Below are positions 9,728-18,702 of a stretch of 64,000 nucleotides of DNA, in pieces (within the stretch, counting starts at the first letter, position 1; each line of letters opens with the position of its first letter). Under the pieces are notes generated by a model. It was not told the DNA's origin, ran no database searches, and was given only the letters and a program-made list of their open reading frames with translations. The position numbers and the translations under genes are program-made. This DNA is from Pseudomonas viridiflava (GTDB taxonomy: Bacteria > Pseudomonadota > Gammaproteobacteria > Pseudomonadales > Pseudomonadaceae), in assembly GCF_900591205.1 (NCBI RefSeq), contig NZ_UUPU01000008.1, positions 124,001 through 188,000 on the forward strand, in the 5' to 3' direction.

Positions 9728-10032
9728 GTCCCGAGCGCCTGTTGAATCGTGGCGAATTGTGTCAGACAGACCCTCAGGTCAAGGCGGCTGAGTTTCCGGC
9801 ACTGGCAACGGCCGAAGGTCAACGTCGGCACCTCAAGCCTTGTGCGCGGTAGATCCGTCACCTTTCAAGCCGCCCGTAACGGTCCGACGCTTACCTGGAA
9901 TGCCGCATCAGCACAGCCAACGATACCTCCAGGGTATCCATTCAGACCTTATCCATATTGGACGCCCCATACCCCAGGCGTCAGCCTACGCCCAATGAAT
10001 TAGGCCCCAATAACTATAAAAGAGGCGCAACC
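9728..10032. other. intergenic region upstream of benR
   Basis: About 305 bases between the exporter and benR. Short open frames here have no ribosome site or recognisable residues. The last 40 bases become A+T-richer and carry AGAGG shortly before the benR ATG. The region probably holds the benR promoter, but I see no repeat or operator that I can name. Confidence 0.45.
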
Positions 10033-10980
10033 ATGACCGTGCTATTGAGTGAGCGCAGCCAGATCTTCCAGCGTGCCGATGCCTACGCGGTATCGGACTA
10101 CGTCAACCAGCATGTGGGCAGCCACTGTATTCGCCTGCCGCCCAAGAGGCGCCCGCAGGCGAGTATCAGCCACCGCACCTTCTCCAGCCTGGACTTGTGC
10201 CGCATCAGCTATGGCGCGCCGGTACGGGTCACGTCGGTGGCGCTGCAAACCATCTATCACTTGCAGATCCTGCTGACCGGCCATTGCCGTTCCACTTCCC
10301 GCGGCGTGGAGCACGTGTTCGGGCCGGGTGAGATCCTGCTGATCAACCCGGATGACCCGGTGGACCTGACCTATTCCGCCGACTGCGAAAAATTCATCAT
10401 CAAGTTACCCGTACGCCTGCTGGAAAACGCCTGCCTTGAGCAGCACTGGAGCCTGCCGCCGGCGGGCATCCGTTTTGCCACGGCGCGCCATGCGCTCAGC
10501 GAAATGGGCGGATTCCTGCAGTTGCTGGGGCTGATCTGCCATGAGGCGGAAAACGCCGCCGAGCCGCAAATGCAGGGCCTGTACGAGCGCATCGTGGCGA
10601 ACAAGCTGCTGGTGCTGCTGGGCAACAACGTGTTGCGGGTGATCCCCCAGCCGGCTCAAGGCGGCGGCTTTGAGGCGGTGCGCGAGTTTATCGAGCAGCA
10701 CCTGACCGAGGACATCAGCGTCGAACAACTGATGGCGGTCGCCAAGGTCAGCGAGCGCTCGCTGTATAGCCTGTTTGAGCGCCAGGTCGGCGTGTCTCCG
10801 CGTGACTACGTGCGCCGACGCAAACTCGAACGGGTGCACGCGCGCCTGCAACTGAGCACTGCGCGCAGCGTGACCGAGGTGGCGCTGGACCATGGGTTCA
10901 TGCACCTGGGGCGCTTCAGCGAAGCCTATCGCAAACGCTTCGGCGAGCTGCCTTCGCAGACCTGGAAGCGCCATCGCTAG
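10033..10980 (+). CDS. benR: AraC/XylS-family activator of the benzoate operon
   Basis: A 315-residue transcription factor. The N-terminal two thirds form an effector-binding, cupin-like domain (FGPGEILLINPDDPVDLTYS around residues 95-115). The last 100 residues are the double helix-turn-helix AraC domain (ISVEQLMAVAKVSERSLYSLFERQVG, then VTEVALDHGFMHLGRFSEAYRKRFGELP). In Pseudomonas BenR senses benzoate and activates benA. The start at 10033 follows an AGAGG site and gives the usual family length. It lies directly upstream of and co-oriented with benA, and the intervening 107 bases contain two BenR/XylS-type direct repeats, which supports the assignment. Confidence 0.93.
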   Translation: MTVLLSERSQIFQRADAYAVSDYVNQHVGSHCIRLPPKRRPQASISHRTFSSLDLCRISYGAPVRVTSVALQTIYHLQILLTGHCRSTSRGVEHVFGPGEILLINPDDPVDLTYSADCEKFIIKLPVRLLENACLEQHWSLPPAGIRFATARHALSEMGGFLQLLGLICHEAENAAEPQMQGLYERIVANKLLVLLGNNVLRVIPQPAQGGGFEAVREFIEQHLTEDISVEQLMAVAKVSERSLYSLFERQVGVSPRDYVRRRKLERVHARLQLSTARSVTEVALDHGFMHLGRFSEAYRKRFGELPSQTWKRHR

Positions 10981-10986
10981 GCGCCC

Positions 10987-11022
10987 TGCGCCAGGCGGAT
11001 AGTGATGTGCAGAAAGCGGATA
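10987..11022 (+). promoter_or_regulatory. tandem BenR/XylS-type operator of the benA promoter
   Basis: Two direct copies of the XylS/BenR half-site pattern TGCA-N6-GGNTA are visible: TGCG-N6-GGATA at 10987-11001 and the exact TGCA-N6-GGATA at 11008-11022. They are 21 bases apart start to start, two helical turns, as in the Pm promoter of the TOL plasmid. A possible -10 (TACGGT, 11044-11049) lies 21 bases after the second site, giving Pm-like geometry. I infer that benzoate-bound BenR binds here. Confidence 0.8.
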
Positions 11023-11087
11023 TTGGGGAGCCGTTAAACCCCCTACGGTGAGGGTGCCTGATACAAGAACAACGGAGGGCCTGCCCC

Positions 11088-12464
11088 ATGATCAGCACAC
11101 TCGACCGCCTCGCCAACCAATTGCGCGAGTCCGTTCAGGAAGATCCCGCTACCGGGGTTTTCCGTTGCCGCCGCGACATCTTCACCGACCCCGCGCTGTT
11201 CGCCCTGGAAATGCAGCATATCTTCGAGGGCGGTTGGCTGTACCTCGCCCACGAGAGCCAGGTGCCCGAGGTCAACGACTACTTCACCACCTGGATCGGC
11301 CGCCAGCCCGTGGTCATCACCCGTGACAAACAGGGCAGCCTGCACGGGCTGGTCAACGCCTGCGCGCATCGCGGCGCCATGCTGTGCCGGCGTAAACAGG
11401 GCAACAAAGGCTCGTTTACCTGCCCGTTCCACGGCTGGACATTCAGCAACGCCGGCAAGCTGCTCAAGGTCAAGGATGCCAAGACCGGGGCTTATCCGGA
11501 CAGCTTCGACTGCGACGGCTCCCATGACCTCAAACGCCTGGCGCGCTTTGAAAACTACCGTGGTTTCCTGTTCGGCAGCCTCGGCGAAGACGTGCCGGAA
11601 CTCAGCGATTACCTGGGAGAAACCCGCGTGATCATCGACCAGATGGTCGATCAGGCACCGCTGGGCCTGGAGGTGCTGCGCGGCAGTTCGTCGTATGTCT
11701 ACGACGGCAACTGGAAGCTGCAGATCGAGAATGGCGCCGACGGCTACCACGTCAGCTCCGTGCACTGGAACTACTCGGCGACCATGGGCCGGCGCAATTA
11801 CGCGGCCGAAGGCACGCGCACCGTCGACGCCAATGGCTGGTCGAAAAGCCTGGGCGGCGTCTATGCCTTCGATCACGGGCATATCCTGCTGTGGACGCGC
11901 CTGCTCAACCCCGAAGTACGCCCGGTGCACGCACACCGCGCCGAGCTGGCCGAGCGCCTGGGCCAGGTGCGTGCCGACTTTATCGTCGACCAGACCCGCA
12001 ACCTGTGCCTCTACCCCAATGTGTACCTGATGGACCAGTTTTCTACGCAGATCCGAGTGGTGCGGCCGATTGCGGTCGACAAGACCGAAGTGACGATTTA
12101 CTGCATGGCACCCATCGGCGAAAGCGCCCAGGAGCGGGCGACGCGTATCCGCCAATACGAAGATTTTTTCAACGTCAGCGGCATGGGCACCCCGGATGAC
12201 CTGGAAGAGTTCCGCGCCTGCCAGACCGGTTACCAGGGCGCGAGCAGCTTGTGGAATGACCTCAGCCGTGGCGCCAAACAGTGGGTCGAAGGGCCCGACG
12301 AGAACGCGCAGGCGATGGGCATGCACCCGCAACTCAGCGGGGTTAAAACCGAAGACGAAGGCTTGTTTGTGCGCCAACATGCGCATTGGGCCCAGAGCCT
12401 GCAGCGGGCGATCCAGCGCGAACAACAAGGGCTGATCGCCAGCGACCGGGAGGTGCAGCCATGA
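11088..12464 (+). CDS. benA: benzoate 1,2-dioxygenase, large (alpha) subunit
   Basis: The 458-residue catalytic subunit that, with BenB and reductase BenC, converts benzoate, O2 and NADH to the cis-1,2-dihydrodiol carboxylate. The Rieske [2Fe-2S] ligands are visible as C92-X-H94 and C112-XX-H115 (ACAHRG and CPFHGW). The mononuclear iron region follows as ENGADGYHVSSVHWNY, with D218, H221 and H226. The sequence resembles benzoate and toluate dioxygenases more than anthranilate types, and benD downstream supports benzoate. A GGAGGG ribosome site precedes the ATG. Its TGA overlaps the benB ATG. Confidence 0.96.
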   Translation: MISTLDRLANQLRESVQEDPATGVFRCRRDIFTDPALFALEMQHIFEGGWLYLAHESQVPEVNDYFTTWIGRQPVVITRDKQGSLHGLVNACAHRGAMLCRRKQGNKGSFTCPFHGWTFSNAGKLLKVKDAKTGAYPDSFDCDGSHDLKRLARFENYRGFLFGSLGEDVPELSDYLGETRVIIDQMVDQAPLGLEVLRGSSSYVYDGNWKLQIENGADGYHVSSVHWNYSATMGRRNYAAEGTRTVDANGWSKSLGGVYAFDHGHILLWTRLLNPEVRPVHAHRAELAERLGQVRADFIVDQTRNLCLYPNVYLMDQFSTQIRVVRPIAVDKTEVTIYCMAPIGESAQERATRIRQYEDFFNVSGMGTPDDLEEFRACQTGYQGASSLWNDLSRGAKQWVEGPDENAQAMGMHPQLSGVKTEDEGLFVRQHAHWAQSLQRAIQREQQGLIASDREVQP

Positions 12465-12949
12465 GCCTGCCACGTGACCGCCTGCTGGGCTTTCTCTACC
12501 GCGAAGCGCGCCTGCTGGACGACCGCCAATGGGATGAATGGCTGGCGTGCTACTCGCCCAAGGTGGAGTTCTGGATGCCCGCCTGGGACGACCACGACAC
12601 GCTCACCGAAGACCCGCAAAGCGAAATCTCGCTGATCTACTACCCCAGCCGTGACGGCCTGGAAGACCGCATTTTCCGGATCAAGACCGAACGCTCCAGC
12701 GCCAGTACGCCCGAGCCGCGCACCGTGCACATGCTCACCAACCTCGAAGTGCTGGCCGACGACGGCGCGCAGGTGGAGTTGCGGTTCAACTGGCAGACCC
12801 TCAGCCATCGCTACAAGACCACGGACAGCTATTTCGGCACCTCCTTCTATCGCCTTGATACCCGCGCCGAACAGCCGCTGATCACGCGCAAGAAAGTCGT
12901 GTTGAAAAACGACTACATCCACCAGGTCATCGACATCTACCACATCTGA
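12461..12949 (+). CDS. benB: benzoate 1,2-dioxygenase, small (beta) subunit
   Basis: A 162-residue structural subunit of the alpha3-beta3 dioxygenase, of the ring-hydroxylating beta-subunit family (NTF2-like fold). Family features include an N-terminal FLYREARLLDDRQWDEWLACY segment and a basic C-terminal stretch (RKKVVLKND) before the final beta strand. The start ATG overlaps the benA TGA (ATGA), with GGGAGG about eight bases upstream, so the two subunits are probably made in step. Length matches known BenB proteins. benC starts ten bases after its stop. Confidence 0.95.
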   Translation: MSLPRDRLLGFLYREARLLDDRQWDEWLACYSPKVEFWMPAWDDHDTLTEDPQSEISLIYYPSRDGLEDRIFRIKTERSSASTPEPRTVHMLTNLEVLADDGAQVELRFNWQTLSHRYKTTDSYFGTSFYRLDTRAEQPLITRKKVVLKNDYIHQVIDIYHI

Positions 12950-12959
12950 GGACACCGCC

Positions 12960-13982
12960 ATGCGCTATGCCATTGCCCTGAACTTCGAGGATGGGGTGAC
13001 CCGTTTCATCGACTGCAAGGTGGGGGAGAAAGTCCTCGATGCTGCCTTCCGCCAACGCATCAACCTGCCCATGGACTGCTCGGACGGCGTGTGCGGCACC
13101 TGCAAATGCCGCTGCGAAACCGGCACTTATGAGCTGGGTGACGACTATATCGACGACGCTCTCAGCCAGGACGAAGCCCAGGAACGGCAGGTGCTGACCT
13201 GCCAGATGGTGCCGCAGTCCGATTGCGTGATTGCCGTGCCGGTGTCCTCCAGCGCCTGCAAGACCGGCACTGCGCAATTTGCCGCGACGCTTACGAGCAT
13301 TGTCCGGCATGCCGATGCCGCGCTCGAGGTGAGGTTCGAGCTGGATCAGGCACCGGTGTTTTTGCCTGGCCAGTACGTGAACATCGCAGTGCCCGACAGC
13401 GGGCAGACGCGCTCGTATTCGTTCAGCAGCGGCCCCGGCGACCGCCGTGCGAGCTTTCTGATCAAACACGTGCCCGGCGGCTTGATGAGTGGCTGGCTGG
13501 AGCGCGCCCGCCCGGGCGAGAGCGTGTCGATGACCGGGCCTTTGGGCAGTTTCTACCTGCGTGAAGTTGCGCGGCCGCTGTTGCTGCTGGCCGGCGGCAC
13601 CGGCCTGGCACCGTTTCTGTCGATGCTCGAGGTGCTCGCGCAGCGTCGGGAAAGCCGCCCGATCACGCTGATCTACGGCGTGACGCGGGATCAGGACCTG
13701 GTGTTGGTCGAGGCGCTGCAAGCCTTCACTGCGCGCTTGCCCGATTTCAGCCTGGTGACCTGCGTGGCCGACGCGCACACCGGGCACCCGCGCCAGGGCT
13801 ATGTGACCCAGCACATGGCTGATCAGGCGCTCAACGGCGGCGATGTCGATGTGTACTTGTGCGGCCCGCCGCCGATGGTCGATGCGGTGCGCCAGCACTT
13901 CAAGCAGCAAGGCGTGACCCCGGCCAGTTTCCATTACGAGAAGTTCACCCCTAACGCCATCGCCAGCAGCGATGCGGCCTGA
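12960..13982 (+). CDS. benC: benzoate 1,2-dioxygenase electron-transfer reductase
   Basis: A 340-residue reductase that passes electrons from NADH to the BenAB Rieske centre. The N-terminal plant-type ferredoxin domain has its cluster cysteines in CSDGVCGTCKC and LTCQ (about residues 40-82). The FAD-binding RSYSFSS motif follows near residue 155, then the NAD-binding GGTGLAPF segment near 215 and the C-terminal CGPPPMVDAV motif. This order (ferredoxin, FAD, NAD) is that of BenC and XylZ. It is within the ben operon, and its TGA (13980-13982) runs straight into the benD ribosome site. Confidence 0.95.
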   Translation: MRYAIALNFEDGVTRFIDCKVGEKVLDAAFRQRINLPMDCSDGVCGTCKCRCETGTYELGDDYIDDALSQDEAQERQVLTCQMVPQSDCVIAVPVSSSACKTGTAQFAATLTSIVRHADAALEVRFELDQAPVFLPGQYVNIAVPDSGQTRSYSFSSGPGDRRASFLIKHVPGGLMSGWLERARPGESVSMTGPLGSFYLREVARPLLLLAGGTGLAPFLSMLEVLAQRRESRPITLIYGVTRDQDLVLVEALQAFTARLPDFSLVTCVADAHTGHPRQGYVTQHMADQALNGGDVDVYLCGPPPMVDAVRQHFKQQGVTPASFHYEKFTPNAIASSDAA

Positions 13983-13992
13983 GGACATGCGC

Positions 13993-14754
13993 ATGCATCC
14001 ACGTTTCCACAACAAGGTCGCGCTGGTCACCGGCGCGGCGCAGGGCATCGGCCGGCGGGTCGCCGAACGTTTGCTGGAGGAGGGCGCCTGGCTGGTCGCG
14101 GTCGATCGCTCGGAGCTTGTGCATGAATTGCAGCACGAGCGGGTGCTGATCCTCACCGCCGACCTGGAACAGCACGCCGAGTGCGCCCGGCTGATGGCTG
14201 CCGCCCAGGCGCGCTTCGGGCGCATTGATATTCTGGTCAACAACGTCGGCGGCACTATTTGGGCCAAGCCCTTCGAGCACTATGCCGAAGAGGAAATCGA
14301 AGCCGAAGTGCGCCGCTCGTTGTTTCCGACGCTGTGGTGCTGCCATTGCGTGTTGCCCTACATGCTGGCGCAGGGCGGCGGCGCCATCGTCAATGTGTCC
14401 TCGGTGGCCACCCGTGGGGTCAACCGCGTGCCCTATGGCGCGGCCAAAGGCGGGGTGAATGCCCTGACCGCGTGCCTGGCCCTGGAAACCGCCGGCAGCG
14501 GCATCCGCGTCAACGCTACCGCGCCCGGCGGCACCGAGGCACCGCCACGCCGTATCCCGCGCAACAGCCAGCCGCAGAGCGAACAAGAGCGGGTCTGGTA
14601 TCAGCAAATCGTCGACCAGACCCTCGACAGCAGCCCGATGAAGCGCTACGGCAGCATCGACGAACAGGCTGGCGCGATTCTGTTCCTGGCCTCTGACGAA
14701 GCCTCCTATATCACCGGCGTGACCTTGCCGGTAGGCGGTGGCGACCTCGGCTGA
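13993..14754 (+). CDS. benD: benzoate dihydrodiol dehydrogenase (decarboxylating SDR)
   Basis: A 253-residue short-chain dehydrogenase that oxidises 1,6-dihydroxycyclohexa-2,4-diene-1-carboxylate to catechol with loss of CO2. It has the NAD-binding TGAAQGIG motif near residue 14, NNVGG near 83 and the active-site YxxxK as YGAAKGG near 150. Of three nearby ATG codons I chose 13993, because GAGG (13981-13984) lies eight bases before it; the ATG at 13987 would be too close and 13972 lies inside benC. The chosen start gives MHPRFHNKVALVTGA, like known BenD. Confidence 0.93.
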   Translation: MHPRFHNKVALVTGAAQGIGRRVAERLLEEGAWLVAVDRSELVHELQHERVLILTADLEQHAECARLMAAAQARFGRIDILVNNVGGTIWAKPFEHYAEEEIEAEVRRSLFPTLWCCHCVLPYMLAQGGGAIVNVSSVATRGVNRVPYGAAKGGVNALTACLALETAGSGIRVNATAPGGTEAPPRRIPRNSQPQSEQERVWYQQIVDQTLDSSPMKRYGSIDEQAGAILFLASDEASYITGVTLPVGGGDLG

Positions 14755-14809
14755 CTGGCTTTTTTACCTGCTGACACTGACTCACAACAACAATAAAGAG
14801 AGCACTGCC

Positions 14810-16144
14810 ATGCGTACCCATGATGTTCATTCAATTATTGATAATGCGCCGTTCAACCGTTTCCACTGGCTGGTCGTAAGTCTGTGCGCCTTGCTGTTGA
14901 TTTTTGACGGTTATGACTTGTTTATCTACGGCGTGGTACTGCCGTCGATCATGCGCGAGTGGGGGCTAACCCCCTTGCAGGCCGGTGCCCTGGGCAGTTA
15001 TGCGCTGTTCGGCATGATGTTCGGCGCGCTGATCTTCGGCACCCTGGCCGACCGCTTTGGCCGCAAGAAGGGCATCGTTGTGTGCTTCGCGCTGTTCAGC
15101 ATTGCCACAGTGCTCAACGGCTTTGCCAGCAGCCCGACCGAGTTCGGCATCTGCCGGTTTTTCGCCGGGCTTGGCTGTGGCGGGTTGATGCCCAACGCGG
15201 CCGCGCTGATCAATGAATATGCACCGAAGAAATTTCGCAGCACCTTGATGGCCTTCATGTTCAGCGGCTATTCGCTGGGCGGCATGTTCGCCGCGTGTGT
15301 GGGGATTTTCATGCTGCCGGCCTATGGCTGGCAGTCGATGTTTTTTGTCGCGGTGATCCCGCTGCTGCTGTTGCCGTTGATTGTGTACTGGCTGCCTGAA
15401 TCCATCGGTTTTCTGATCCGTCAGGGCCGCTTTGAGCAGGCACGTGCGCTGCTCAATCGCCTGTCACCGCACACCGCGATCCAGGCCGATGACGAACTGC
15501 TGGTCACCGACAGCAAAGGCAAGGGCGCCTCAGTGGTGGAGCTGTTCCGCCATGGCCTGGCCGTGCGCACGGCAATGATCTGGGCCGCGTTTTTCTGCTG
15601 CTTGCTGATGGTCTACGCCTTGAGTTCATGGCTGCCAAAACTGATGGCCGGCGCCGGTTACAGCCTGGGTTCGAGCCTGTCATTCCTGATTGCGCTGAAC
15701 CTGGGTGGCATGGCCGGGGCGATTGTCGGCGGGCGTTTGGGCGACCGGCTGAACCTGACCACCGTGACCATCTGTTTTTTTATCGCCGGGGTGGTCTCGA
15801 TCAGTCTATTGGGCATCAACAGCCCGATGCCGGTGTTGTACCTGCTGATCTTTATCGCGGGCGCTACCACCATCGGCACGCAAATCCTGCTGTATGCCGG
15901 GGCGGCGCAGCTGTATGGCTTGTCGATTCGCGCTACCGGCCTGGGCTGGGCGTCCGGCATCGGGCGCAACGGCGCGATTGTCGGCCCGCTGTTGGGGGGC
16001 GCGCTGATGGCGATCGAAATGCCCCTGCAACTGAACTTCATGGCCTTTGCGATTCCCGGCGCTATTGCGGCGCTGGCCATGAGCGTGTTCGCCCTGAATG
16101 AACGGCGCACCCGCGTGGTTTTGCCGACCGCCCAGGCGCTGTGA
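14810..16144 (+). CDS. benK: MFS benzoate/aromatic acid:H+ symporter
   Basis: A 444-residue major facilitator permease with twelve predicted membrane segments, bringing benzoate across the inner membrane. The N-terminus (NRFHWLVVSLCALLLIFDGYDLFIYG) with its DGYD motif is diagnostic of the aromatic acid:H+ symporters (PcaK, BenK). The loop 2-3 motif appears as GTLADRFGRKKG. An AAAGAGAG ribosome site precedes ATG 14810; the frame stays open further upstream but that part overlaps benD. Its place between benD and the porin gene supports the benzoate assignment over a 4-hydroxybenzoate one. Confidence 0.9.
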   Translation: MRTHDVHSIIDNAPFNRFHWLVVSLCALLLIFDGYDLFIYGVVLPSIMREWGLTPLQAGALGSYALFGMMFGALIFGTLADRFGRKKGIVVCFALFSIATVLNGFASSPTEFGICRFFAGLGCGGLMPNAAALINEYAPKKFRSTLMAFMFSGYSLGGMFAACVGIFMLPAYGWQSMFFVAVIPLLLLPLIVYWLPESIGFLIRQGRFEQARALLNRLSPHTAIQADDELLVTDSKGKGASVVELFRHGLAVRTAMIWAAFFCCLLMVYALSSWLPKLMAGAGYSLGSSLSFLIALNLGGMAGAIVGGRLGDRLNLTTVTICFFIAGVVSISLLGINSPMPVLYLLIFIAGATTIGTQILLYAGAAQLYGLSIRATGLGWASGIGRNGAIVGPLLGGALMAIEMPLQLNFMAFAIPGAIAALAMSVFALNERRTRVVLPTAQAL

Positions 16145-16183
16145 CCTGCCAGACCGTCGATAACAATAACCAAGAGCAACGAC

Positions 16184-17431
16184 ATGAACACACCACGTAT
16201 CTGGCTCACTCTGTTGGGCGTGCCCCTTGCGGCGACGGCTGACGAGGGCGGTTTTTTCAAGGATTCCACGGCCACCTTGCAGGCCCGCAACTATTACTTC
16301 AGCCGTGACTTCTCGGATATCGTCGGCGCCAATAAGCAATCCAGGGCCGAAGAGTGGGGCCAGGGTTTTATCCTGACCTACAAATCCGGTTATACCCAAG
16401 GCCCCGTGGGCTTTGGCCTGGATGCGCTGGGCACCCTGGGCCTCAAGCTCGACAGCAGCCCGGACCGGGCCAATACCGGTTTACTGCCGGTCAAGGACGA
16501 TGGCCGTGCGGCCGATGACTACAGCCGCCTGGGCCTGACCTTCAAGACCCGGGTGTCCAAAACCGAGCTTAAAGTCGGTGAGTTGCAGCCCAACCTGCCG
16601 GTGTTGGCCTTCAGCGACATCCGCCTGCTGCCGCCGAGTTACCAGGGGCTGAATATCAGCTCCAGCGAGATCGCCGGCCTCACGTTGCAGGCCGGGCACT
16701 TGACCAGCACCCGCCTGCGCAACGAGGCCGGTGACGAGAAGATGATTGCCATGCTCGGCCACGTGCCGCAGCGCGGGGCCGAAAGTGATGCGTTCAACTA
16801 CGTCGGCGGCGATTATGCCTTCAACAGCAATCGCACCAGCGTCAGCCTCTGGCATGGCCAGCTCAAGGACATCTACGCCCAGCGTTTTGTTGGCCTCAAG
16901 CACAGCCAGCCGCTCGGGAGCTGGGTGCTGGGCGCCAACCTGGGCTACTACGATGCACGGGAGGATGGCGCCAAACTGCTCGGCAACCTCGACAACCAGG
17001 CGTTCTTCTCGTTGCTCTCGGCCAAGCGCGGCAGCCACACCTTCTATGTCGGTTATCAGGCGATGTACGGCGCCAGCGCCTTCCCGCGGGTATTCGCGAA
17101 TATCACGCCGCTGGGCAACGAGGTGCCCACTTACGAGTTCGCCTACACCGACGAGCGCTCCTGGCAGGTGCGCTACGACTACGACTTTGCGGCGTTGGGC
17201 ATCCCAGGGTTGACCACCACGGTGCGCTATATCACCGGCGATAACGTGACCACCGGGGCCGGCTATGAGGGCAGGGACCGCGAGCGTGACCTGGATATCG
17301 GTTATGCGGTGCAAAGTGGGGTGTTGAGCGGCCTGGGTATTCGCCTGCGCAATGTGATGGCGCGCTCCAACTACCGCAGCGACATAGATGAGAACCGGCT
17401 GATCCTCAGCTACACCTGGAAACTGCTTTAA
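16184..17431 (+). CDS. benF: OprD-family outer-membrane porin, benzoate-associated
   Basis: A 415-residue outer-membrane channel of the OprD/OpdK family. It has a short signal peptide ([14 protein letters not shown]; cleavage near residue 20), the family start [19 protein letters not shown], the motif [27 protein letters not shown], and alternating beta-barrel strands to a C-terminal LSYTWKLL. Position directly after benK with a 39-base gap suggests it is the last gene of the ben operon and admits benzoate into the periplasm. Its stop overlaps, by three bases, the stop of the convergent DUF2790 gene. Confidence 0.9.
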   Translation: MNTPRIWLTLLGVPLAATADEGGFFKDSTATLQARNYYFSRDFSDIVGANKQSRAEEWGQGFILTYKSGYTQGPVGFGLDALGTLGLKLDSSPDRANTGLLPVKDDGRAADDYSRLGLTFKTRVSKTELKVGELQPNLPVLAFSDIRLLPPSYQGLNISSSEIAGLTLQAGHLTSTRLRNEAGDEKMIAMLGHVPQRGAESDAFNYVGGDYAFNSNRTSVSLWHGQLKDIYAQRFVGLKHSQPLGSWVLGANLGYYDAREDGAKLLGNLDNQAFFSLLSAKRGSHTFYVGYQAMYGASAFPRVFANITPLGNEVPTYEFAYTDERSWQVRYDYDFAALGIPGLTTTVRYITGDNVTTGAGYEGRDRERDLDIGYAVQSGVLSGLGIRLRNVMARSNYRSDIDENRLILSYTWKLL

Positions 17432-17652
17432 ACCCCACCCTGGCAGGTGCCCATCACCGTGTAGGTGACGGTGTGGCTGACGCCCTGGCTATCGAGATAC
17501 ACCAGGGTCGCCGGCTCCACCTGACAACTGCCAGGTACTGGGCTGGTGGACACGACGTGCTGGATATCCAGCGTCGGGCGGTCATTGCCGCCGGCGGCGA
17601 AAGCGCCGCTGGCGGTAAAAAGCAGGACAAGGCTGAGAAGTCGGATGTTCAT
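17428..17652 (-). CDS. small secreted protein, DUF2790 family
   Basis: A 74-residue protein with an N-terminal signal peptide ([15 protein letters not shown], cleavage after AFA). The mature part of about 55 residues has two cysteines (C43 and C70) that could form a disulfide, and the family-like segment [24 protein letters not shown]2790 proteins are common in Pseudomonas and their role is unknown. It converges on benF with overlapping stop codons and diverges from a LysR regulator gene, so it may respond to that regulator; this is only positional. Confidence 0.8.
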   Translation of the reverse strand: MNIRLLSLVLLFTASGAFAAGGNDRPTLDIQHVVSTSPVPGSCQVEPATLVYLDSQGVSHTVTYTVMGTCQGGV

Positions 17653-17763
17653 GCGGTGGCCCTCTGTTCAGTAGGCTCCAGTGTAGTGGCTGCCACGCGG
17701 GGTTAAAGCCACGAACCGGTAAATCACTCGTACGTATCACGTAGCAATCAAGGTGCAGGGCTG

Positions 17764-18702
17764 ATGGATCTACTCAACGCTATGCGGGTGTTTGCACAGG
17801 TCGTCGACAGCGGTAGTTTTGCGGCGGCGGCAGAGCAGTTGAGGCTGTCTGGCGCGCAAGTTTCCCGGCGGGTCTGCGAGCTGGAACAGCACCTCGAAAC
17901 GCGCTTGCTGCAGCGCACCACCCGGCGGCTGCGCCTTACCGAATCAGGCGAGCGTTTTCTACTGCGCTGCCGCGGCATTCTCGACGACGTCAACGCCGCC
18001 ACCGCCGAAGCCAGCGGCGCACACCTGAACCCACGCGGACGCCTGCGGGTGCACTGCATGAGCGGGCTGGGGGTGCTGATCACACCGCTGATCGCCCGCT
18101 ACAGCGAGCGCTACCCCGAGGTGTCCATCGAGCTGACACTTTCACAGCACAACCCGGACCCTCTCGAGGAAGGGCACGACGTGGTCATTTGCATCGCCCA
18201 TGCATTGCCGGACTCGGCGCTGGTCAGCCAGACGGTCGGCCAGTTATTCAGTGTGACCTGCGCCGCCCCCCGCTACCTGGCCAAACACGGCATGCCCACG
18301 CATCCGCATCAGCTGCTGCAACACCGGCGCCTGCACTTAAGCGACTTTCAGGAAGATGAGTGGCTGTTCAAGAGCGAGGAGGGCGACATTGCCATTGCAC
18401 CCGACAACACGTTTAGAACCAACGTCGCCGACGCCATGGTCAAGGCGACACAGGAAGGCATGGGCATCAGCCTGCTGCCGTTTTTCAGCGCCTACCCGGC
18501 CTTGCAGGACGGCTCGCTGGTGCGGGTACTGCCGGCCTACACGCTGCGCGAACGGAGTATTTTTGCGGTGTACCCGTCGCGGCGGTTTCTGGATGCCAAG
18601 GTGCGCACCTGGGTGCAGAGCTTGCGGGCGCAACTGCCTGCACTGTTGGCTGCGATTAGCGCAGACCTGCTTGCGCTTCATCCAGATGATCAATCTGCTT
18701 GA
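17764..18702 (+). CDS. LysR-family transcriptional regulator
   Basis: A 312-residue regulator. The winged helix-turn-helix spans residues 1-60 (MRVFAQVVDSGSFAAAAEQLRLSGAQVSRRVCELE). The substrate-binding domain begins near residue 90 (GRLRVHCMSGLGVLITPLIARY). The sequence resembles the DmlR-like group. It diverges from the DUF2790 gene at 17652, its most likely target, and its 3' end overlaps the convergent LysR gene on the other strand by 47 bases. The effector is unknown. Confidence 0.85.
   Translation: MDLLNAMRVFAQVVDSGSFAAAAEQLRLSGAQVSRRVCELEQHLETRLLQRTTRRLRLTESGERFLLRCRGILDDVNAATAEASGAHLNPRGRLRVHCMSGLGVLITPLIARYSERYPEVSIELTLSQHNPDPLEEGHDVVICIAHALPDSALVSQTVGQLFSVTCAAPRYLAKHGMPTHPHQLLQHRRLHLSDFQEDEWLFKSEEGDIAIAPDNTFRTNVADAMVKATQEGMGISLLPFFSAYPALQDGSLVRVLPAYTLRERSIFAVYPSRRFLDAKVRTWVQSLRAQLPALLAAISADLLALHPDDQSA

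Noticed and set aside
9749..10003. An 84-residue frame between the ABC exporter and benR
   Set aside because: No ribosome site, proline/arginine-rich shadow-like composition and no family residues; the region is better read as promoter.
11088..13982. Reading the dioxygenase genes as anthranilate dioxygenase (antABC)
   Set aside because: benD, a BenK-type transporter and a BenF-like porin follow, and BenC-type reductase and XylS/BenR operator repeats fit benzoate better.
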